Assembly: GCA_025141835.1 (NCBI GenBank)
Contig: CP081102.1
Coordinates: 2,914,001 to 2,978,000 of the forward strand
Direction of reading: 5' to 3'
DNA: 64,000 nt
From: Rhodobacteraceae bacterium M385
Lineage (GTDB): Bacteria; Pseudomonadota; Alphaproteobacteria; Rhodobacterales; Rhodobacteraceae
Numbering within the stretch: position 1 is the first letter of the stretch; the number at the start of each line of letters is the position of its first letter. The translations under genes were made by a program, and so were the position numbers. Of the stretch, positions 18,029-25,817 are shown piece by piece. Below the pieces are notes generated by a model. It was not told the origin of the DNA and made no database searches. It saw only the letters and a list, made by a program, of their open reading frames with translations.

Positions 18029-18813
18029 GGAGCGCCCCCGGCATCTCGCCAACGCAGGACGATCATTTGCAGAAGCGCCGTGACCGCAAAGAGGGCCAAC
18101 GTCAGGACAGAACTGATCACCACCGCAGCCAAAACCAGATCAGGTCGAAAGCTATTCTTGGCGTTCAGGATCACAATCCCAAGGCCCGCTCTCGCGCCGA
18201 CGTATTCGGCAAAAATAGCTGCAACGACGGCATAGGTGATGGAAATGCGAAGACCCGCAAAGAAATACGGCATCGCAGATGGAAACCGCGCAATGCGAAA
18301 AATCTGGGTGCGGTTCGCCCCCATGGCACGCATCAGATCCTCAATTTCCGGATCGGTAGAGGCATAGCCATCGACCAACGCAACCAACATGGGAAAGAAT
18401 GTGACAAGTGCGATCAAAAGCACCTTGGGCGTCAGGTCAAACCCGAACCAAAGCACCACAAGCGGTGCGATGGCCACCAATGGCAGGGTCTGGCTAACCA
18501 CAAAGATCGGGAACAACGCCCGGCGAACACCGGGCATAAAATCCAGCACGATGGACAGGCCAAAAGCGACGCTCAGCGAAAGCGCAAAGCCTGCAAAGGT
18601 CGCTTGCAACGTGGGCAACGTATTGGCCCAGAGAAGCTCGCGGTTGAGCCAGATTTGGGTCATCACGCGCGATGGCGCGGGCAACATCTGCGGCGAAATC
18701 CCCGAGATGTGGACGTAAGTTTCCCATATCAGGAAGGCGCTGGCCACGCTAAGAACGGCAGGAATGCCACGGGCCAAGCCTCCCCCGGGACGGCGGGGGA
18801 CGGGGCGATGCAT
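18025..18813 (-). CDS. thiX: Thiamine-precursor ABC transporter permease
   Basis: 262 residues, about six membrane spans, and the permease EAA-type loop around MRAMGANRTQIFRIARFPSA. It lies 4 bp downstream of ykoF and overlaps thiZ. It forms ThiXYZ with the flanking genes. Confidence 0.88.
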   Translation of the reverse strand: MHRPVPRRPGGGLARGIPAVLSVASAFLIWETYVHISGISPQMLPAPSRVMTQIWLNRELLWANTLPTLQATFAGFALSLSVAFGLSIVLDFMPGVRRALFPIFVVSQTLPLVAIAPLVVLWFGFDLTPKVLLIALVTFFPMLVALVDGYASTDPEIEDLMRAMGANRTQIFRIARFPSAMPYFFAGLRISITYAVVAAIFAEYVGARAGLGIVILNAKNSFRPDLVLAAVVISSVLTLALFAVTALLQMIVLRWRDAGGAP

Positions 18814-18817
18814 GGGC

Positions 18818-19426
18818 TCAGCGCTTGGTGGGGCTGTTAGCTGACACCGTTAGATCAATCGTCACGTGGCCCTGTGGTGGGCCGAACTGGCAAAACGCCT
18901 GTTCCAACGTCGCAAAAACCGGCCCCGCATCCCCTGTCAGCCGGGTGCAAAAGTTCTTGGAACGGTCAAACGTTCCACTTTTCTTGAGGAAGTCGATGCA
19001 TCCCATAATCTCTGCCATATGGTCGCCAGCACCCATCACATAGAGCGAGAACTGCGCGTCGGCGACCTGCCCCTTCTCTGGGGTATCGGCAATGGTTGCC
19101 AGGGCACGATCCTGACGGTCAGCCAGCGGTTCGGACGGATTGGCGAGCGCGTTGGTCTGGCAAATCGGGTCATCCGGCTCACCGGGGCATCCGCGTGAGA
19201 GCGTTGCGCGCAAGACAAGATGCACCCCGCTTGCAGCCGCCGCGCTATAGAGGTCGCGCAGTGCGGGGAACAAGATTTCCGGCGGGCCAACGATCAATGT
19301 AGAGATATCATCGGTCTCTATCCGCAGCTTGTCCCGCCAGGGATCGAGAGCGCTCAACGACGATAAGATGACGTCAATGAACCCATCGGTCATGGGATAA
19401 AGGGATACTTGTGCGCCTGCAAACAT
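18818..19426 (-). CDS. ykoF: YkoF-family thiamine/HMP-binding protein
   Basis: This 202-residue cytoplasmic protein matches the YkoF family: two similar halves, each with an AQxSLYxM strand (AQVSLYPM at 5 and AQFSLYVM at about 124). Bacillus YkoF binds thiamine and HMP. It is the first gene after a TPP riboswitch, with a strong AAGGAGGA ribosome site 7 nt before the ATG. It precedes thiXZY, so it may handle the imported pyrimidine. Confidence 0.85.
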   Translation of the reverse strand: MFAGAQVSLYPMTDGFIDVILSSLSALDPWRDKLRIETDDISTLIVGPPEILFPALRDLYSAAAASGVHLVLRATLSRGCPGEPDDPICQTNALANPSEPLADRQDRALATIADTPEKGQVADAQFSLYVMGAGDHMAEIMGCIDFLKKSGTFDRSKNFCTRLTGDAGPVFATLEQAFCQFGPPQGHVTIDLTVSANSPTKR

Positions 19427-19440
19427 TGCATGTCCTCCTT

Positions 19441-19528
19441 GCTACGCTGGCATTATCCAGATCAGCTTTGAGGGTCCGTAGGTTTGCGCCTACATCTCAG
19501 CCACGGCATTACGCGGCTCCCCTGTGGT
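19441..19528 (-). ncRNA. TPP riboswitch (THI element)
   Basis: In the minus-strand transcript I see the conserved parts in order: GGGGAGCC, CTGAGA, a P3 stem-loop TGTAGG..CCTACG, ACCCT, then GATCTGGATAATGCCAGCG. The aptamer ends at 19441, immediately before the ykoF ribosome site AAGGAGGA. No terminator fits between aptamer and ATG. Control is therefore probably translational: TPP binding hides the ribosome site and shuts off ykoF-thiXZY. Confidence 0.95.
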
Positions 19529-19860
19529 GCGACAGTGATTGCAGTTGCTCTGTTTGGGTGCAAGTCGAATTTGGGAAGTTTTCGCGTGCTGCCGGAGTTT
19601 TGGGGAGTCCTCAAGATCTTCCGACAGGTTGCCACGGGGAAGCTCGAAGTCGTCTGCCAACAACGGATCGCGCCGCTTGAATTCCAGCTTCACACACCCG
19701 GATCAGGCAAGCCAGGGTCGACGACGTGCCACCAACCGCCCTGCAAAAGCTCGCATCTCCCCCGCTGATGGGGCCAACAATACACACGCAAGGGCACAAA
19801 AGAGGTGCGCCTTCGCGCATGTCATTAAACCTAAAGTTTGCAATTTGAGCATCAGGTCAG
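19529..19860. other. Intergenic region between riboswitch and island end
   Basis: No credible gene. It should hold the promoter of the riboswitch operon, but I cannot place it confidently. Confidence 0.5.
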
Positions 19861-19874
19861 TGGCGGAGGAGGTG
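19861..19874. repeat. Left attachment site
   Basis: TGGCGGAGGAGGTG repeats the tRNA-Ser 3' end. The preceding AGGTCAG is also found before the right copy, with a 2-bp difference in spacing. An AT-rich stretch follows (19885-19925), as is common beside phage-type att sites. Confidence 0.85.
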
Positions 19875-19937
19875 TCTTTAGTGCAATTTCTTTAAGTACA
19901 TAATAACTATTAATAAATTCTAGACGCCCTCACGAAC

Positions 19938-19956
19938 ATACCACATTATATACCAC
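19938..19956. repeat. Left paired repeat ATACCAC-N5-ATACCAC
   Basis: Two ATACCAC heptamers start exactly 12 bp apart, 64 bp inside the left att site. The same arrangement and spacing occurs at 25338-25356 near the other end. Confidence 0.75.
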
Positions 19957-20281
19957 ATGGCGGTTTGGAGGGTGCACCTCTCGAAGAAAGGTTACGGCGT
20001 CATTTGGCCGAGATTGCATCGTCAGTACTGCTACCGGCAAGCTGCTTTTTCATTTGAAACTGACGGCGCGAAAAACCGCGCAGCAAACCCGGTCCTGCGT
20101 GCGAGGCTGGCAACCTAACGCCTCCCCCCACTTTGACAGCCGCTCACTGTCTACGCGATCTCTCGAGTTGCATGTTGCGCTGGCACCACATCTCTCAGGT
20201 TCATGAGGGTTCGCCTGCATAGAATGATGAAACCGCGGCATCAATCTGTATGGTCAAGGCAGTTTATCTTAGGGGATTCTT

Positions 20282-20929
20282 ATGTTGCACCATCGCTTTG
20301 CCGTTGCACTCGGAGTTGCTGTAGCCACCGTCAGTCCCGTCCAAGCCGAAGACTCGCGCTGGTCCGGCTTCTACGCGGGTGGCGTCATTGGGTACGGCTC
20401 GGGCGCGGTGGAGCAAACGAATACCTTTGCAAGCCTTGAGAATACCGTTGACATCGATGGCGTGGTCGGCGGTGTATTTGCCGGATACAATGAGCAACAC
20501 GGATCTTTGGTTTATGGCATCGAAGTCGATGCAATGATTTCAGGCATTGAGGGAACGCTGCCAGACGGATCCGGTCGAACCTGCTTCAGCGGCCTGCCGG
20601 ATTGCCATCAGAGCATTCAGGGGATCTATTCTGCCCGAGCGCGCCTTGGTACCGACATGGGTGACATATTCCCATTCGTAACCGCAGGGATCGCGGGTGC
20701 CGAGATTGTGGAAGATACCGGAAATTCGCTCTCTGATATTGATGGATTCGAGTTCGGCTGGGTCATCGGCTTGGGTGCCGATTATCGTGTCTCAGACGAC
20801 TTTTCCTTACGTGCCGATTTCCTGTTAATGGACTTTCCAAGCCAGGTTAGAGGCAGCGGGATCTCCATTGGCACAAACGAAACTGAAACGCTGGGGATAC
20901 TCCGCATCGGTGGTGCGTTTCACTTCTAG
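20282..20929 (+). CDS. Outer-membrane beta-barrel protein
   Basis: 215 residues. It has a signal peptide (VAVATVSPVQA, then EDSRWSGFYAGG), the WSGFYAG start typical of alphaproteobacterial OmpA-like/Omp25-type barrels, alternating beta-strand patterns and a C-terminal Phe (GGAFHF). AGGGGA precedes the ATG. It is inside the island and on the opposite strand from its other genes. Function is unknown beyond an outer-membrane barrel. Confidence 0.8.
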   Translation: MLHHRFAVALGVAVATVSPVQAEDSRWSGFYAGGVIGYGSGAVEQTNTFASLENTVDIDGVVGGVFAGYNEQHGSLVYGIEVDAMISGIEGTLPDGSGRTCFSGLPDCHQSIQGIYSARARLGTDMGDIFPFVTAGIAGAEIVEDTGNSLSDIDGFEFGWVIGLGADYRVSDDFSLRADFLLMDFPSQVRGSGISIGTNETETLGILRIGGAFHF

Positions 20930-20986
20930 CCGCGTGGCTCGCGCCGGATCCTTGCAGCAACCTACCAATGCTATAACCCGCGTTGC

Positions 20987-21241
20987 CTAACCCGGCCGCG
21001 CCAACATCCGCGTGAGTGCCCGTACCCGCTTCATCTCCCCCGTCCGAAACCCGTGCCGATAGTTCGGATGCGCCTCCCCTCGTGGCGCGCCACCACTTGC
21101 CCCGTGCAAGCGACACACTTCCCATCCTCGCTTGGCGGGGTTCTGGCACCTTTCACCTGTGCTTTTAGCCTTGGCGGTACACCTGGGCGCGTTTCTGAGC
21201 CGTTCCGTAGGGTCTATGGGGTTAACGTCGTTTTTCGCCAT
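20987..21241 (-). CDS. Small mobile-element protein, HGGxxG-like
   Basis: 84 residues. CTAKAKSTGERCQNPAKRG and CRLHGASGGAPRGEAHPNY resemble the Cys-rich 'GxxCxxPA...CxxHGG' proteins common on phages and islands. The chosen ATG 21241 follows an in-frame GTG. It overlaps the end of the preceding gene by 20 bp. Function unknown. Confidence 0.7.
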   Translation of the reverse strand: MAKNDVNPIDPTERLRNAPRCTAKAKSTGERCQNPAKRGWEVCRLHGASGGAPRGEAHPNYRHGFRTGEMKRVRALTRMLARPG

Positions 21242-21755
21242 CACCGCCCCCTGCCCCTGTCAAGTTGCCCACAATAGCCTGCCCGCCTTCCTCAACAGTC
21301 ACCCGCTCGACACGCACCACCTGTTGCGCCTTCGCGCGGTATTTCTTGAGCGCGTCCATCTGAGCCAGGTAGGTCCGACTTAGCCGCGTTGCCGACCGCT
21401 CGTAGCTTTCGCGCACCTGATACGATGATGCGCCGTGCATTCGCTCCATTATGCAGGTCATCGCCACATGGGTTGCCGACATCTGCGCAATCAACATCGC
21501 CTCAACTGCGTCGCGCGGCTCAAGCTCTGCGAAGTTGGCCGACGCCATCGACCCATAGCGTGCCGCGTGACTGCCCAGCGCCGCGATTGCTGAGACAAAG
21601 ACGCCATTTGCCGCCTCGGTCGTCTTGGTGCCCACCAGGGCTTTCATGTCGGTGCCCTCTCGCGCCTCCGCCGTGTAGTCGTGGTCGCCTGTCTTCTTAA
21701 TCAACGGAAACAAGGGCACCTCGCCCCGCTCCACCAACTCTGCCTTGCCTGCCAT
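21222..21755 (-). CDS. Hypothetical island protein
   Basis: 177 residues, mostly helical, with no membrane segment. A central Ala/Met-rich helical region (AVEAMLIAQMSATHVAMTCI) and a basic C-terminus are visible. It is translationally coupled to the HGGxxG-like gene downstream. I do not recognise a function. Confidence 0.7.
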   Translation of the reverse strand: MAGKAELVERGEVPLFPLIKKTGDHDYTAEAREGTDMKALVGTKTTEAANGVFVSAIAALGSHAARYGSMASANFAELEPRDAVEAMLIAQMSATHVAMTCIMERMHGASSYQVRESYERSATRLSRTYLAQMDALKKYRAKAQQVVRVERVTVEEGGQAIVGNLTGAGGGDGEKRR

Positions 21756-22053
21756 CTGCTATCCTTCCATCTATGCCGCGCCCAAAGTCCCCGAATTGTG
21801 GACGCGCGTTTTTGCGTTCCCGCTTCGGTCCCGTTCGGCTTTCCTCTGAAGTTTTCCCCGCCCCCCTCCCCCTAAGCATCGGTGCCCCGGCATAAGGGAA
21901 GGAGTGGTTACTATTAGTGTTCCGTTTCAGAACCGTGGCGACTGCCTAAAAACGCCCTGACGGGTTCCAGTTTGGAACCATAGCCGCCCCTTGGGTTCTG
22001 GATCGGATCCACCGGAACAAGCGACGGCTCCGCACCAGAACCGCGTTCTGTTT
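21756..22053. other. Non-coding interval after the replication-like gene
   Basis: No confident gene. Its right half (21919-22050) is filled with GTTC/GAAC dyads described separately. A minus-strand frame here reads KTERGSGAEPSLVP... to SETEH and may be the lost or shifted C-terminal tail of the HTH gene. Confidence 0.5.
21919..22050. repeat. Cluster of four GTTC/GAAC dyads, iteron-like
   Basis: Dyads: GTTC-N7-GAAC at 21919-21933; GGTTCC-N5-GGAACC at 21963-21979; a compound GGTTC...GGAAC around a perfect TGGATC-G-GATCCA at 21994-22018; CAGAAC-N3-GTTCTG at 22036-22050. All share the GGTTC/GAACC half-site and follow a replication-like HTH gene. Confidence 0.65.
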
Positions 22054-22428
22054 TTATGGCGGCTTGAAATTGCGCCAATCGTTCGTGGCCAACTGCTTGC
22101 CCTTGGTGCGCTGCACGGGCTTGGTCGTCAGCCGCCACTCATGAGCGCGGCGATGATACCAATTCCCCTCCCTCTCAAGCGAGAGAAACCCCTTGGCCAC
22201 CAGCTCCGCATAGGCCCGCTGGACCGTCGCCTTGCCCATGCCCAGCGCCTCACCCGCCTCGGCATAGGAAAGCGTCAACGCGCCGTTGTTCCCGCCGTTG
22301 TAGCGCGTATGCAGCTCAAGCCAGAGCTTCACCGCCGCGCCAGACAGGTTGCGCCAAGCCGCGCACTTTAGCTGGGCGTAGGAAAGGGGCACATACTGCC
22401 CCTCCCCGTCTTTCTTTGACTTACCCAT
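22054..22428 (-). CDS. HTH protein, replication-initiator-like
   Basis: 124 residues. It opens with VPLSYAQLKCAAWRNLSGAAVKLWLELH and has a winged-helix-like centre (YAEAGEALGMGKATVQRAYAELVAKGFL), then FLSLEREGNWYHRRAHEWRLT. Short proteins of this kind are common on alphaproteobacterial islands and plasmids and are thought to act in replication or its control. It overlaps the preceding gene by 8 bp. A stop codon after FKPP may truncate a longer tail. Confidence 0.7.
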   Translation of the reverse strand: MGKSKKDGEGQYVPLSYAQLKCAAWRNLSGAAVKLWLELHTRYNGGNNGALTLSYAEAGEALGMGKATVQRAYAELVAKGFLSLEREGNWYHRRAHEWRLTTKPVQRTKGKQLATNDWRNFKPP

Positions 22429-22733
22429 CAGCGGTCTCTTCCTTGACCGCCTGAGCCGCCTTGAGCGTGCTACGCACCCCCATAGCCGACCGGGGGAACC
22501 TAAGCGCCTGCCACGGCACCCCCGGCGTCAGGCGATAGTGCGCCACGCTCCGGCCCCTTGTATTCCACCTCAATTGGCCAGCCGTACCTCCGGCGCAAAT
22601 TGTGGACGATTGCGCTAAGACGCCAGCCGCGCCCTTCGCCAATCTCATCCAGGTGGGTGATGGTGCGCCCATCCGTGAGCGCCTTGCAGGTCCAAAAAAC
22701 CTGCGTCGGTTTGCTATTCCAGTGTTCAGACAT
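22421..22733 (-). pseudogene. Small island protein gene with a frameshift
   Basis: The first part, from ATG 22733 (MSEHWNSKPTQVFWTCKAL...), reads to EVEYKGPE and then loses coding character. The frame ending at 22421 continues naturally with VAHYRLTPGVPWQALRFP. A single extra base at about 22547 (or two missing) accounts for this. Joined, it would be a protein of about 103 residues with a helix-turn-helix-like core (RGWRLSAIVHNLRRRYGWPI). It could also be a sequencing error. Confidence 0.65.
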
Positions 22734-22913
22734 CGGTGATGCGTCCTTTGTGCGTTTCAAACGGCTGGATCGAGTTGCTACGCGGGCACCAGCGAAGCCG
22801 CTTGTCGAATTGAGTTGCGTGGAAAAGGCCTAGTGTGGCATCACCTGAACTGTTCAGGGTGGCAGATGATGTCACTCGAAAAGCCCCTGCCCCGCTTGCG
22901 GAGTGGGGGTTCT

Positions 22914-23126
22914 TCATTTCGCGGCCTCCCCATTGGGATCGATCCGCTGCGCTTCCAAATAGGCGTTAATATCTACACCAAAATATCCGATGCGGCGTCC
23001 GATGCGGACAAAGGCAGGCCCAGTCATCCGGTGCCGCCATTGGGCGAGCTTGTCACGGTCGCCTAGAACGCGAAGCTCTGGGTCTTCGGGGAAGTAAATA
23101 CGGTCGTCGTCGTAGATGTCAGCCAT
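22914..23126 (-). CDS. AlpA-like HTH protein, possible excisionase
   Basis: 70 residues. KLAQWRHRMTGPAFVRIGRRIGYFGVDINAYLEAQRI fits the AlpA/MerR-like winged-helix of excisionases and satellite-phage regulators. AGAGG stands 8 nt before the ATG. Its place near the integrase in a tRNA-borne island supports an excision or regulatory role. Confidence 0.75.
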   Translation of the reverse strand: MADIYDDDRIYFPEDPELRVLGDRDKLAQWRHRMTGPAFVRIGRRIGYFGVDINAYLEAQRIDPNGEAAK

Positions 23127-23216
23127 CAGTGAACCTCTTGGGTTGGTTACAGATGACTTGGGATTACGTTCAATTTTCCCGCGCTAAAAATCCAAGTGGC
23201 GTCAGAAATAGTTTCC

Positions 23217-24143
23217 TTATCTGGATTGTCGCATTCGCGCAGAAGCCACCCTCACAGCGACCTCCTCCCAACGTTCACAGTCAGTCAATATTTGGGCAGT
23301 CAAATATCTCATCTGCCGATAGTTGAAGGAGCGTTCTTCATACCCTCCAACGTCCACAGCAACAGTCAACGCACTATTCCACGCTTCTTGCATCTCCAAC
23401 AAAACAGAAATTGCTGGGGATTCGTAATCCGGCGCAACGTCTGTCGGGACTGCCAAACCCATAGGAAAGCCAGACTTCCTTAGCGCTACAACGCAGCGCC
23501 GTATCATCTTTTCAAATAGGTCATGGCCAGTTTCATCGGTCCACCGCGAAGACCAAAAGTTGTTGAATGTTTCGTTCTTGCCAGCAAAATGCTCGTAGTA
23601 ATCTAGCCACCGCCTGACAGTGAGATAGTCTGAGAAATCAACATCCTCTGGATTGAAGGATGGGTCGAGCAATCCAAAGCGCTCATCAACTGACTTCCGT
23701 CCCGAATACTCTGTTGGGTATAGGTCGCGATTGTTACGCGGCGGGATTGCCAAATTGGAGTCAAACTCAATAAGTTCGTCAAGCGTCGCCCGAAGCATTG
23801 CAGCGTGTTTTCCCAGCCGCGCCACTAGATCGTTAAATTCTCGCTCCGTCTTGGCGTCTGCGTAGGGGTAGCCAACAAAACTCGAAAATTCACTGGCCAG
23901 GGCAGGGAACAACTCGACACGCTGGCCCAACAACATCATATGCAATGCCCTTTGAAGCTCAACTCTGGTTGCGTCTTCAATACGCCTTCCGCAACGACGT
24001 TCAATTACGTCGAAATCTAGATCTATTTTTTCCGAACGAGACTCAAGAAACCTCTCGACCGTGGCTATATCCTGATAGCCAAGTGCGGTTTTGAACCATG
24101 AAGTGTTGCCGCGACCGACTACCAAATTCTTGCGACGTGCCAC
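23217..24143 (-). CDS. Unknown island cargo protein
   Basis: 308 residues, soluble, no signal peptide. It starts at GTG 24143, 3 bp after the integrase stop, so it is cotranscribed with int. The composition is visibly more AT-rich than the surrounding core genes, which suggests recent acquisition. Features include an N-terminal basic stretch (MARRKNLVVGRG), RRCGRRIEDATRVELQRAL, and a Trp/Tyr-rich middle (RRWLDYYEHFAGKNETFNNF). I do not recognise a family. The position next to integrase is one often used for cargo such as defence genes, but nothing here shows that. Confidence 0.8.
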   Translation of the reverse strand: MARRKNLVVGRGNTSWFKTALGYQDIATVERFLESRSEKIDLDFDVIERRCGRRIEDATRVELQRALHMMLLGQRVELFPALASEFSSFVGYPYADAKTEREFNDLVARLGKHAAMLRATLDELIEFDSNLAIPPRNNRDLYPTEYSGRKSVDERFGLLDPSFNPEDVDFSDYLTVRRWLDYYEHFAGKNETFNNFWSSRWTDETGHDLFEKMIRRCVVALRKSGFPMGLAVPTDVAPDYESPAISVLLEMQEAWNSALTVAVDVGGYEERSFNYRQMRYLTAQILTDCERWEEVAVRVASARMRQSR

Positions 24144-24146
24144 GAC

Positions 24147-25334
24147 CTATCCCCCTGTCGGAACAAGAGACGCTGCGAAACTTGTCCATACCGCCATCAA
24201 TTCCCCCCTCCGCTCCAACAAATCAGACCGCGCATAGGCTCGCTCCACCTCGGACCCTACTCTATGGGCCAGCGCCGCCTCCGCCACCTCGTATGGTGCG
24301 CCAGAGACTTCGGACGCCCAATCGCGGCACGAACTGCGGAACCCATGAACAGTGAAGCCTGTCCGGCCCATCCGGCGCAAGAGCATCAGCATCGACATAT
24401 TGGAAAGCGGCCTGTGCCGTTTCTGCCCCTCAAACACATAGCTGGACGCCATAGCCTTGAGCGGTTCAAGGATTGCCAGCATCTTGTCCGTGAGCGGAAC
24501 CCGGTGCGCCTTGCCACCTTTCATCCGCTCCGCTGGCACGGTCCAAAGCCACGCGTCGAAATCCACCTCTGGCCATTGCATCTCCAACACCTCAGACGTG
24601 CGCGCGGCTGTCAGGATGGTGAATTGCAGCGCCTTCGCGGCCATCGCGCTCCGCCCTTCAAGCTCTGCATAGAAGGCAGGCACATCGCGCCATGGCATCG
24701 CGTCATGGTGTTGTGCCTTTGCTTTGACCTTGGGCAGAACGCCCGCGTCTTTCACGGCTGTCACTGGGTTCTCGCCAGATCGAAACCCCTTCGACTTGGC
24801 AACGTCCAGAACCACCTTCATCCGCTGCGCGAGTCGCTTTGCCGTCTCATTCTTGTCCGTCCAAATCGGTGACAGGCACATCATCACCTCAGGCTCGCCA
24901 ATGCTATCCACGGGCATCCGGCCAATCTTGGGAAAGGCATAGTCGCGCAAGGTGTTGAGCCATTGCTGCCCGTGCTTGGGGTTCTTCCATGTGGGCAGGC
25001 GGTCGATGTGGACTTGCTGGGCCAGTTCCTCAAACGAGGGCACCTCACGCTGGGCGTTGTAGCGAGGGTTGAGGCCCGACTTCGCCATACGCCGATACTC
25101 AAGCGCCCGTTCCCGTGCTTGGTTGAGCGAAACGACATCAGCGCCGCCCAACCCGAAATCCGTGCGAAGCGGTGCGCCCTTGCTGTTGCGCTGTCCCTTG
25201 ACGGTCACACGCACAATCCAGCGCCGCGCGCCCGAAGGATCGACAACCAGATAAAGGCCCGAGCCATCGCCATGACGCCCCGGCCCAAGATTCTCTACCA
25301 GCTTTTTAGTCAGCTTACCGCCCAGCGCCGCCAT
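24147..25334 (-). CDS. int: P4-type tyrosine integrase
   Basis: 395 residues from ATG 25334 (MAALGGKLTKKLVENLGPG). The N-terminal DUF4102-type arm-binding domain is followed by the catalytic domain with Arg in TAARTSEVLEMQW, H-x2-R in HGFRSSCRDWA, and the His/Tyr end in ALAHRVGSEVERAYAR. The frame is open 25 codons further upstream, but that part covers the repeats beside att. It lies beside tRNA-Ser, its probable target. Confidence 0.93.
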   Translation of the reverse strand: MAALGGKLTKKLVENLGPGRHGDGSGLYLVVDPSGARRWIVRVTVKGQRNSKGAPLRTDFGLGGADVVSLNQARERALEYRRMAKSGLNPRYNAQREVPSFEELAQQVHIDRLPTWKNPKHGQQWLNTLRDYAFPKIGRMPVDSIGEPEVMMCLSPIWTDKNETAKRLAQRMKVVLDVAKSKGFRSGENPVTAVKDAGVLPKVKAKAQHHDAMPWRDVPAFYAELEGRSAMAAKALQFTILTAARTSEVLEMQWPEVDFDAWLWTVPAERMKGGKAHRVPLTDKMLAILEPLKAMASSYVFEGQKRHRPLSNMSMLMLLRRMGRTGFTVHGFRSSCRDWASEVSGAPYEVAEAALAHRVGSEVERAYARSDLLERRGELMAVWTSFAASLVPTGG

Positions 25335-25337
25335 CAA

Positions 25338-25356
25338 ATACCACACTCTATACCAC
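25338..25356. repeat. Right paired repeat ATACCAC-N5-ATACCAC
   Basis: Same two heptamers and same 12-bp period as at 19938-19956. It lies 4 bp upstream of the integrase ATG, so integrase binding here could both assist recombination and repress int. Confidence 0.75.
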
Positions 25357-25481
25357 GCAAGGCAAGCATACAGGCGCAATCCAACAAAACCCGGCACAAT
25401 CGAGCGCAAAGCCCATCGCTTTGAAAAACAATCAAAATTGATCGTTCAGAGCATGTGGTGAAATGTCAGAAAAGGTCAGAC

Positions 25482-25495
25482 TGGCGGAGGAGGTG
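25482..25495. repeat. Right attachment site within tRNA-Ser
   Basis: TGGCGGAGGAGGTG is identical to 19861-19874. It covers CCA, the discriminator base, the 3' acceptor strand and the first bases after it. Confidence 0.85.
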
Positions 25496-25571
25496 GGATT
25501 CGAACCCACGGTACGCTTTCACGCACGCCGGTTTTCAAGACCGGTGCATTCGACCACTCTGCCACTCCTCC
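25482..25571 (-). tRNA. tRNA-Ser (UGA)
   Basis: Acceptor GGAGGAG pairs with CTCCTCC, followed by discriminator G and encoded CCA. The anticodon loop CTTGAAA gives anticodon TGA. A long variable arm and the T-arm GGTTCGAATCC are present. The 3' 14 bases form the right attachment site of the island, which leaves the tRNA intact. Confidence 0.96.
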
Positions 25572-25817
25572 GGCGGTTCAAGGCTGCGCTCGAACGGGTC
25601 TGAACCTCTGCGATACTGTGACATGTGTGATTCTGAAACCCACTCTCTGCCACGATCTTCACAAGGCGGCTTTTCAGATGCGAATCGGTGGTGTAACGTC
25701 TGCCCATTACAGGCGTGGTCCGCCAATAGGATCACAACCGGCAGCGACCGGTCCGGCAACGTCCGGGTAGAGTTAATAATCACCTGCGCGCCTGACGCGT
25801 GGGGACAGAGTGCAGAG

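Larger units (their letters stand above)
19861..25495. mobile_element. Integrative element inserted in the tRNA-Ser(UGA) 3' end
   Basis: A 14-bp direct repeat, TGGCGGAGGAGGTG, is found at 19861-19874 and at 25482-25495. The right copy is the 3' end of tRNA-Ser including CCA. A P4-type integrase lies next to the tRNA and reads away from it. Between the repeats are an AlpA-like protein, a frameshifted small gene, a replication-like HTH protein, two small mobile-element-type proteins, an outer-membrane protein and an unknown 308-residue cargo protein. No transfer or capsid genes are present, so it is a satellite-like or mobilisable element. Confidence 0.88.

Noticed and set aside
19539..19895. 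Plus-strand frame of 118 codons between the riboswitch and the island
   Set aside because: It crosses the left att site, has no motif or ribosome site and shows no coding character.
21914..22138. Separate 74-residue gene in the dyad region
   Set aside because: Its first half overlaps the HTH gene in another frame; only the tail after 22060 has some coding look, treated as a possible shifted C-terminus.
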